Assembly: GCA_900766925.1 (NCBI GenBank) | Contig: CAAFXG010000556.1 | Coordinates: 1 to 11,871, forward strand | Direction of reading: 5' to 3' | Source: Lachnospiraceae bacterium | GTDB lineage: Bacteria > Bacillota > Clostridia > Lachnospirales > Lachnospiraceae | Length of the DNA: 11,871 nt | Part shown: piece by piece, positions 6,833 through 10,799 of the stretch | How the letters are laid out: each line of letters begins with the position of its first letter | Numbering within the stretch: position 1 is the stretch's first letter | Program-made: the position numbers and the translations under genes | Notes under the pieces: model-generated | What the model was told of the DNA's origin: nothing | The model's input: only the letters and a program-made list of their open reading frames with translations | The model's database searches: none

Positions 6833-6877
6833 TGATCTCACCTCCTTCCTTGCTTTTGATGTAGTTATCTTAAAATC

Positions 6878-6904
6878 CTAATTACCCACCTAATGGGTAA
6901 TTAG
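6878..6904. promoter_or_regulatory. Palindromic operator of the early operon
   Basis: CTAATTACCCA (6878-6888) and TGGGTAATTAG (6894-6904) are perfect 11-bp inverted repeats separated by 5 bp. Neither strand has a T-run straight after, so it is not a normal terminator. It lies between an upstream hairpin terminator and the ribosome site of the DeoR-like gene, where the early promoter must be. TAAGAT just downstream could be a -10, but no convincing -35 was found. Confidence 0.6.
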
Positions 6905-6941
6905 AAAAAAGATTTTCATAGTTATTATGTTTTTTGAAAAT

Positions 6942-7021
6942 AAAAAAGCCGGAGTCAAAGCTCCAGCTCAAGGTGCGGATATACTAATCCATCACTTATT
7001 AGCTGAAGTCTTGACTCCGGC
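6942..7021 (-). terminator. Long hairpin rho-independent terminator
   Basis: Arms at 6948-6968 and 7001-7021 are complementary over 21 positions with three mismatched or wobble positions; the outer 11 bp (GCCGGAGTCAA / TTGACTCCGGC) are perfect. On the minus strand the hairpin is followed by TTTTTTATTTT (from 6947 down). The 32-base loop itself contains a short GGAT/ATCC stem. It ends the transcript of the 7076-7318 gene and insulates the early operon. Confidence 0.75.
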
Positions 7022-7075
7022 GATTTGGTATCTCTTCTAACTTATTGGATCCGTTGCTCGGTAGCTACTATTAAA

Positions 7076-7318
7076 TTATTTTTTCTTTCCTGAAAGAAAC
7101 TTATCAATCTGAAGACACACTTCTGCATGAGTTACCACTGTCATTTCATTAATATGCTGACAGGAATACTCTATAATGGCGCCATCAGCTGTAACCAGGA
7201 CATAAAATATAGTTCTCTTTGTTCTTCCAACGTACCCTTTAATAGGAACGCTGTATCTGGCAGCTTCAGGATCCTCGGGAGTTTTTGATTTTGTGTGTTG
7301 CTTGTTTTTCGATGACAT
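7076..7318 (-). CDS. Small basic protein of unknown function
   Basis: An 80-residue protein starting MSSKNKQHTK. The start is set by AGGAGG ten bases upstream; the ORF could be read back to 7345, but that would place the ribosome site inside the coding region. The N-terminus is Lys/Thr-rich and probably disordered (residues 1-20). A compact alpha/beta part follows (YSVPIKGYVGRTKRTIFYVL, VTADGAIIEYSCQHINEMTV), and the tail FLSGKKK is basic. I recognise no family. It stands alone between a terminator upstream (7358-7388) and a long hairpin terminator downstream, so it should have its own promoter, which I could not identify. Size and charge would suit a nucleic-acid-binding accessory protein, but that is a guess. 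Confidence 0.6.
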   Translation of the reverse strand: MSSKNKQHTKSKTPEDPEAARYSVPIKGYVGRTKRTIFYVLVTADGAIIEYSCQHINEMTVVTHAEVCLQIDKFLSGKKK

Positions 7319-7357
7319 AATCTTTTTTCCTCCTCTTCTTTTCACGGAAAGGGCATT

Positions 7358-7388
7358 AAAAAAGCAGCAAGGAATTAAACCTTACTGC
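7358..7388 (-). terminator. Rho-independent terminator after the cargo genes
   Basis: On the minus strand GCAGTAAGG (7388-7380) pairs with CCTTGCTGC (7372-7364) around a 7-base loop, with a single T-G wobble. TTTTTTAA follows immediately from 7363. It closes the transcription unit of the 7751-8725 gene. Confidence 0.8.
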
Positions 7389-7469
7389 AGACTATGGCAT
7401 CATTCTAATCAGCTACCAATCACATGTAAAGCATCCTTTTCCGTATATCATTTAGTTTTAACATCTTTC

Positions 7470-7736
7470 TCATAATGAAGTCCTGCGGATTCCTCTGTAA
7501 ATAAGTCTCCAGACGGAATCTCCTTCTCGTATTTTAGGATTAATGCGGCTCCTAATAGCCGGAAGATTTTCTAATTGTATTATATTGATATCCTCCACAT
7601 AAATCCATTCGCAAAACTGTAGAACATTCCTACCATTTTTAATCCGTCTATGTTCAAAAGGGAGAATCTGCATTTTGCACAAATTATTCCTTGCAAAACA
7701 GATAATTTCTAAATATAATCTATAATGCTGTGTCAT
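7470..7736 (-). CDS. Doubtful small ORF downstream of the 324-aa gene
   Basis: An open frame of 88 codons begins 15 bases after the stop of the 7751-8725 gene and ends before a terminator. The first ATG (7736) has no ribosome-binding sequence. An internal ATG (MQILPFEHRR, near 7673) follows AAGGAA at an over-long distance. The predicted product is basic and shows segments such as QFCEWIYVEDINIIQLENLP and SVWRLIYRGIRRTSL, but no motif I can name. It may be a real short partner of the upstream gene, a decayed gene remnant, or a 3' untranslated region with chance openness. The rest of the 7389-7750 interval holds nothing else that I can support. Confidence 0.3.
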   Translation of the reverse strand: MTQHYRLYLEIICFARNNLCKMQILPFEHRRIKNGRNVLQFCEWIYVEDINIIQLENLPAIRSRINPKIREGDSVWRLIYRGIRRTSL

Positions 7737-7750
7737 GCAACAAACAAAAT

Positions 7751-8725
7751 CTATTCTACAATCAGCGAATCTATCTGTTCCCAGGCCGTATCATCCACAT
7801 CAAATGTAATAGTCCATTCTTTGGTTTCACTATCATATTGTGTTAAGAAAGTAGACTCTGCCAAACACATAATACGTTCAATTTTTGTCATCTTATCAAC
7901 TTCTATAGGATATTTACTTGCAACCTCTCTAAATATCTCTAAAAGACGTTTTTCTTTTTTATCACGCTCTTTTTCATATTTGTTCAAGAATCCTTTGTTG
8001 CGTTTCATCTCCCTTAGTTCTCTACGCAGGCTAACATATTCCTCGTTTTCAGATAGCTCATTACTAATTTGAATTGATCTTTCCGAAAAAGCTAGCTCCT
8101 CCAATGTAATTGGAAAAGAATGGCTTTTGACTTCCGCTTTTCGTCTTTTCCAAACATCCGAAAAAGCTTCTCTAACAGACCTTACATATGCTTCTGTAAG
8201 GTCATTAACGGTATCCAGATATTCTATACGATTTTCATATGTCAGATTAAATGTAGGCTGTTTCATATAATTCGCCACATCATTAAACATCCTATAAAGT
8301 TCAACCTGTGTATTCCATATTCTCACTTGGACATAATAATCCGTCTTCTTATGAATGTACTCCATCTGTAAATCATGTATATCTTCATCAACTTCTAGAT
8401 GTTTCATCATATTATCCAAACCAGTGATAATAAAAAACACATACTGCAGATCCGCCTTAATATATTCACCTTTTCTGATTAATTTCATATCTGCATCTGT
8501 ATAGTGCTCTAATATCCACTGTATGAACTCTCCATCTTCCTGGGGAATATGATATTCTCCGTCCTCTTTAATTAAATCGACACAAAAATTTAACGCAGAA
8601 AGGACCTCCAATAATCTAGCATTATCATTATCATAAAGCTTCTTAAATCTATCTTCCGTATAGTTCATATCCAATTCTGCTTCATGTGTCTGTCTCACAA
8701 TTTGTTTCAAATTCAAATACTTCAT
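7751..8725 (-). CDS. Orphan 324-residue cargo protein of unknown function
   Basis: A 324-residue protein starting MKYLNLKQIVRQTHEAELDM. The ATG at 8725 has AAGGAGG eight bases upstream; the longer ORF to 8752 runs through that ribosome site. The protein is highly charged and predicted mostly helical. It has Tyr/Asp-rich early segments (YTEDRFKKLYDNDNARLLEV, EYHIPQEDGEFIQWILEHY), a central stretch with MFNDVANYMKQPTFNLTYEN, then a strongly basic heptad-like region about residues 230-270 (SLRRELREMKRNKGFLNKYE). It ends in a beta-like tail, EWTITFDVDDTAWEQIDSLIVE-type. There is no signal peptide, membrane segment, Walker motif or obvious catalytic triad. It lies between two terminators, separate from both the plasmid-like and phage-like operons, as cargo genes often do. 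Function unknown. Confidence 0.75.
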   Translation of the reverse strand: MKYLNLKQIVRQTHEAELDMNYTEDRFKKLYDNDNARLLEVLSALNFCVDLIKEDGEYHIPQEDGEFIQWILEHYTDADMKLIRKGEYIKADLQYVFFIITGLDNMMKHLEVDEDIHDLQMEYIHKKTDYYVQVRIWNTQVELYRMFNDVANYMKQPTFNLTYENRIEYLDTVNDLTEAYVRSVREAFSDVWKRRKAEVKSHSFPITLEELAFSERSIQISNELSENEEYVSLRRELREMKRNKGFLNKYEKERDKKEKRLLEIFREVASKYPIEVDKMTKIERIMCLAESTFLTQYDSETKEWTITFDVDDTAWEQIDSLIVE

Positions 8726-8740
8726 CGCAAGTACCTCCTT

Positions 8741-8762
8741 CACATAATACACTACTGTATTT
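8741..8762. promoter_or_regulatory. Imperfect palindrome before the orphan cargo gene
   Basis: The minus strand contains ATACAGTAGTGTAT (half sites ATACA and TGTAT) about 20 bp upstream of the start codon and next to the ribosome site. It could be an operator in the 5' leader of the 324-residue gene. Promoter hexamers around it are not convincing. Confidence 0.25.
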
Positions 8763-8820
8763 ATCGGAATTTTTCATACCCCAAAAAAGATTTCCATTTT
8801 AGGGGGTCAACATTTTCATC

Positions 8821-8874
8821 AAAAAAAGCCCGCCAAAGCATAAGGAAATACTATTTCCCTTCGCTTCGTCAGGC
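8821..8874 (-). terminator. Rho-independent terminator after the zinc-ribbon gene
   Basis: The minus strand folds as GCC...CGAAGC...AAGG(G)AAATA-G-TATTTCCTT...GCTTTG...GGGC, a long stem with small internal loops between 8874 and 8828. It is followed directly by TTTTTTT (8827-8821). It begins about 20 bases after the zinc-ribbon stop codon and closes that SOS-controlled unit. Confidence 0.75.
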
Positions 8875-8894
8875 CTTGGTCGCTATGAAAATAT

Positions 8895-9062
8895 TCATGC
8901 GCCGATTCGCTCAGTACGAACTTTCTTCTGGTGGAAGCTGACTGCCACAACTGCTTTGCAGATGGGACACTTAATTTTGATGATGCCCTCTACTGCAGTT
9001 GGATCTGCATCAAACAACCTTTTATTTTTACAACACGGACAAGCCACATGCACTTCTTGCAT
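8895..9062 (-). CDS. 55-residue zinc-ribbon protein under an SOS-type promoter
   Basis: A short gene starting MQEVHVACPCCKNKRLF. Two knuckles, CPCC (C8, C10/C11) and CPIC (C32, C35), are 20 residues apart and form a classic zinc ribbon. The layout resembles the Cys-rich KTR proteins of Tn916-like elements and the Com translational regulator of phage Mu; I cannot choose between them. The tail is basic (FHQKKVRTERIGA), as expected for RNA or DNA binding. AGGAGG lies 11 bases upstream of the ATG and is partly buried in a predicted hairpin. Upstream is a promoter with a LexA box and downstream is a terminator, so this seems to be a single-gene DNA-damage-induced unit, although a short leader peptide may precede it. 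A regulator acting on mobile-element genes after damage is a reasonable inference. Confidence 0.75.
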   Translation of the reverse strand: MQEVHVACPCCKNKRLFDADPTAVEGIIKIKCPICKAVVAVSFHQKKVRTERIGA

Positions 9063-9072
9063 TCAATTTTTC

Positions 9073-9088
9073 GCCTCCTATAAGAGGC
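9073..9088 (-). promoter_or_regulatory. Hairpin occluding the ribosome site of the zinc-ribbon gene
   Basis: In the mRNA, GCCUC (9088-9084) can pair with GAGGC (9077-9073) around a 6-base loop, burying most of the AGGAGG at 9079-9074. Just upstream, GUCAGUU (9115-9109) can pair with GACUGGC (9094-9088), which shares a base with the first stem. The two structures look mutually exclusive, as in translational attenuators. Confidence 0.35.
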
Positions 9089-9091
9089 CAG

Positions 9092-9136
9092 TCAAAAGGG
9101 ATTGTCAAACTGACCGTTGATAATATACGTCATCAT
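9092..9136 (-). CDS. Possible 14-codon leader peptide
   Basis: The minus strand encodes MMTYIINGQFDNPF followed by TGA. AAAGGA lies directly before the first ATG and three bases before the second, which is a poor but possible ribosome site. The stop is three bases upstream of the hairpin that occludes the zinc-ribbon ribosome site, so a terminating ribosome would open it. It may also be chance, or the remnant of a longer gene. Confidence 0.25.
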   Translation of the reverse strand: MMTYIINGQFDNPF

Positions 9137-9187
9137 TCCTTTACACTTTTTGTTCCGTAGCTTTGTTCCTAAGTTAGCGATAATCAT

Positions 9188-9216
9188 AATATATCAAACA
9201 TATGTTCGATTGTCAA
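9188..9216 (-). promoter_or_regulatory. SOS promoter: consensus -35/-10 enclosing a LexA box
   Basis: TTGACA (9216-9211) and TATATT (9193-9188) are separated by exactly 17 bp. The spacer contains CGAACATATGTTTG (9208-9195), which fits the Gram-positive LexA (DinR) consensus CGAACRNRYGTTYG at every position. LexA bound here would block RNA polymerase, so the zinc-ribbon gene downstream should be silent until DNA damage. Transcription would start near 9181, leaving a leader of about 120 bases. Confidence 0.85.
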
Positions 9217-9271
9217 TAGCATATGTATCATTATGGACGTTCACGGACTAATATGTAGCAAAAGGAGCTAA

Positions 9272-9583
9272 TCACACAGATAATTCTGCCACATTACCAG
9301 GATGTTTATGCTCCCCAGGCCTTCCCTTCAACTGCCACTTATCATGATTCTTAATACTTCTCACCGCCTGTCCCAGGGTATTTGCCCTACCATGCTGGTG
9401 ATAGGGCATTGCAGGCGAATGAGCATGAAACACAACACAAGACCCCTCCATTGGATATCCTGCATTATGTATCAGCCATATGTGTCTTGTATTCTTAGAA
9501 ATAACCGTCACATCAACCTCATCCGCACGTATCACTTCAAAATATTTCTTATCTAATTTCTGTAATTCTTCCGCTTGAAACAT
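9272..9583 (-). CDS. His-rich conserved-looking protein of unknown function
   Basis: A 103-residue protein starting MFQAEELQKLDKKYFEV. The ATG at 9583 is five bases after AGGAGG; the GTG at 9589 overlaps that site. The middle reads as a beta-rich domain (VDVTVISKNTRHIWLIHNAG) and leads to a striking histidine cluster: VFHAHSP (H53, H55) and PYHQHGRANTLGQAVRSIKN (H62, H64), ending WQLKGRPGEHKHPG. Paired HxH motifs could bind a metal, but I recognise no named family. It is the third gene of an operon with a SymE-like protein and a small membrane peptide, starting ten bases after the latter's stop codon. A promoter for the next gene follows its stop, so the operon probably ends here, although no terminator is obvious. 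Confidence 0.7.
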   Translation of the reverse strand: MFQAEELQKLDKKYFEVIRADEVDVTVISKNTRHIWLIHNAGYPMEGSCVVFHAHSPAMPYHQHGRANTLGQAVRSIKNHDKWQLKGRPGEHKHPGNVAELSV

Positions 9584-9592
9584 CGGCACCTC

Positions 9593-9745
9593 CTATCTCA
9601 GCAACTGCTGCAGCTGCGATTCCATACTGCTCGCAATCTGTGCCGATATCCAATCCCCAATCTCCTGGTGGTAAATAACCACCAGCATAATCGCCACGAA
9701 AAACATAATAGTTCCAACTGCTCTAATCTTACTCATAATGCTCAT
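9593..9745 (-). CDS. 50-residue single-pass membrane peptide
   Basis: A short gene starting MSIMSKIRAVGTIMFFVAIM and ending SMESQLQQLLR. Residues about 9-26 (VGTIMFFVAIMLVVIYHQ region) form one transmembrane helix after a short basic N-terminus, so the C-terminal amphipathic part should face outward by the positive-inside rule. The ATG overlaps the SymE-like stop (ATGA), giving translational coupling, and the ribosome site of the next gene overlaps its end. The shape (about 50 aa, one membrane helix, beside a SymE-like gene) would suit a small toxin or regulatory membrane peptide. That role is only inferred; ICE conjugation operons also contain such peptides. Confidence 0.6.
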   Translation of the reverse strand: MSIMSKIRAVGTIMFFVAIMLVVIYHQEIGDWISAQIASSMESQLQQLLR

Positions 9746-10002
9746 GCTCTCACCCTCCCATACTTAGCCTTTGATTCTGCCACACATATTGCAGCTCCTT
9801 CCGGCACATCCAAATAATCTACTTCTGCATCCGCTCTCGTTATCGTCAAGATACCATCCTCACAATGCACAACAATAGGAGTGTTCTCCTCAAAGCCCAG
9901 CTCCCTGAGCCATTGTCCCTTCAGCATAATTGCCGGTATGCTCTTGTAATGATATCCGCTCTGTTCATAAACTTTCATATTCCTATATTCTTTACTTGCC
10001 AT
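9742..10002 (-). CDS. SymE-like (AbrB-fold) toxin-family protein
   Basis: An 86-residue protein with the core signature of the SymE type I toxin family: MKVYEQSGYHYKSIPAIMLK, GQWLRELGF and PIVVHCEDGILTITRAD (about residues 9-58), a swapped-hairpin AbrB-like barrel. The extra C-terminal 30 residues (YLDVPEGAAICVAESKAKYG) are not part of the minimal domain. In E. coli, SymE is SOS-induced and held down by the antisense RNA SymR; many Clostridia homologues on mobile elements are of unproven toxicity. AAGGAGG lies ten bases before the ATG. No antisense promoter was convincing on the plus strand here, and the LexA box at 9195-9208 is downstream, so it does not control this gene. It is the first of a three-gene coupled operon. 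Confidence 0.8.
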   Translation of the reverse strand: MASKEYRNMKVYEQSGYHYKSIPAIMLKGQWLRELGFEENTPIVVHCEDGILTITRADAEVDYLDVPEGAAICVAESKAKYGRVRA

Positions 10003-10055
10003 AATTGAAAATCCTCCTTAGATGTGAATTGTAGAATGTTACTTTGACAGAACCC

Positions 10056-10073
10056 GGGGATCCGAAGATCCCC
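10056..10073 (-). promoter_or_regulatory. UUCG-tetraloop hairpin between genes
   Basis: GGGGATC and GATCCCC pair perfectly around TTCG on the minus strand, the very stable C(UUCG)G loop. No T-run follows, so it is not a standard terminator. It lies between the excisionase-like gene stop and the SymE ribosome site, and may stabilise a 3' end, mark a processing site or slow polymerase. Confidence 0.5.
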
Positions 10074-10096
10074 ACATCCCATAGATACTTTTAGAC

Positions 10097-10564
10097 TCAA
10101 GTACCCCTATTTTTCATTATTTCTCTGACAATTGCTGAGCCTCTCTGCCTCTCCTTCTCTGGCTCCTTAATTACAACCGGCTCAATCTCTAACCGATACT
10201 GCCTAATAAACTTCTCTGCTTCCTCAATATTGATAAGTGTGTATTTTGAAAGCTGATATACCGCCGGAGACCTTGCCAACACTTGAAGTACAACTCTCTC
10301 CGGAATACCAAGCTCTTTGGCGGCTTCAGCAACCGTAATATACTTTCCATCCTTGTCCTCGTAGAACATTGCATTACTACAGATAAATTCATAGGTCTTG
10401 TTATAATCCACTAGATACAAGTTTTCGATTTTGTAGAGAGCCTTTGCCATACATGCGATTCTTGTTATCTCGGCCTTGTTTTTATTCAAAATATCCACAA
10501 GCTCCTCAGGTCTGAAATACCTCTTTCGCATTACAACCTCAAATTGATTTCTCCCTAGTTTCAT
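10097..10564 (-). CDS. Protein with two tandem excisionase-like HTH domains
   Basis: A 155-residue protein with two MerR/excisionase-like winged-helix modules. The first (about 16-62) runs from YFRPEELVDILNKNKAEITR to ENLYLVDYNKTYEFI. The second (about 75-121) runs from YITVAEAAKELGIPERVVLQ to SKYTLINIEEAEKFI. Both align with the single module of the neighbouring 76-residue protein (FVSLKEGAELYSLGRNTF to SRVLVNTEELEAYM). Such proteins bend or mark DNA, either in excision by a tyrosine recombinase or as transcription factors. The second helix of module one is the more divergent. The C-terminal tail is Lys/Glu/Arg-rich. The ATG overlaps the upstream stop (ATGA) and AGGAGG lies four bases before it, so the two genes are translationally coupled and follow repA. 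Confidence 0.65.
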   Translation of the reverse strand: MKLGRNQFEVVMRKRYFRPEELVDILNKNKAEITRIACMAKALYKIENLYLVDYNKTYEFICSNAMFYEDKDGKYITVAEAAKELGIPERVVLQVLARSPAVYQLSKYTLINIEEAEKFIRQYRLEIEPVVIKEPEKERQRGSAIVREIMKNRGT

Positions 10565-10791
10565 TCATCCTCCTGAATCTTATATCGCTGCATATACGCT
10601 TCAAGTTCCTCTGTATTGACTAAGACCCTGCTGCCAATCTTATAGCTTGCACCAGCTTCTTTCACCAAAGCGCAAAAAGTATTCCTGCCAAGGCTGTAAA
10701 GCTCAGCTCCTTCTTTCAGTGATACAAATTTCTTAACCAACACCTTTTCCGGTTCGTTCGTCAAATACACAATCATTTTTCTATCTGCCAT
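10561..10791 (-). CDS. Excisionase-like small HTH protein (DUF6462 type)
   Basis: A 76-residue protein. After a short N-terminal strand (KMIVYLTNEPEKVLVKK) it has the excisionase-like winged helix: FVSLKEGAELYSLGRNTFCA (helix-turn-helix), then YKIGSRVLVNTEELEAYMQR (wing and last helix). This matches the DNA-binding proteins annotated DUF6462 or 'excisionase' on Firmicutes mobile elements. AGGAGG is four bases upstream of the ATG and overlaps the repA stop codon. It could be a recombination directionality factor, but no integrase is in the window, so a transcriptional or plasmid-maintenance role linked to repA is equally possible. Confidence 0.75.
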   Translation of the reverse strand: MADRKMIVYLTNEPEKVLVKKFVSLKEGAELYSLGRNTFCALVKEAGASYKIGSRVLVNTEELEAYMQRYKIQEDE

Positions 10792-10799
10792 AGGGCCTC

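Noticed and set aside
6948..7021. MITE or insertion-sequence ends
   Set aside because: The inverted repeats enclose only 42-52 bases, no target duplication is seen, and the T-run on one side fits a terminator.
7293..7475. Plus-strand 60-codon ORF over the 7358-7388 terminator
   Set aside because: No ribosome site; it crosses a clear minus-strand terminator and the start of a minus-strand gene.
8801..8820. TTGACC (minus strand) as -35 of the 324-residue gene
   Set aside because: No -10-like hexamer occurs at 16-18 bp from it.
9195..9208. LexA control of the SymE-like gene, as in E. coli
   Set aside because: The box lies more than 500 bp downstream of symE on the same strand and within a promoter facing away from it.
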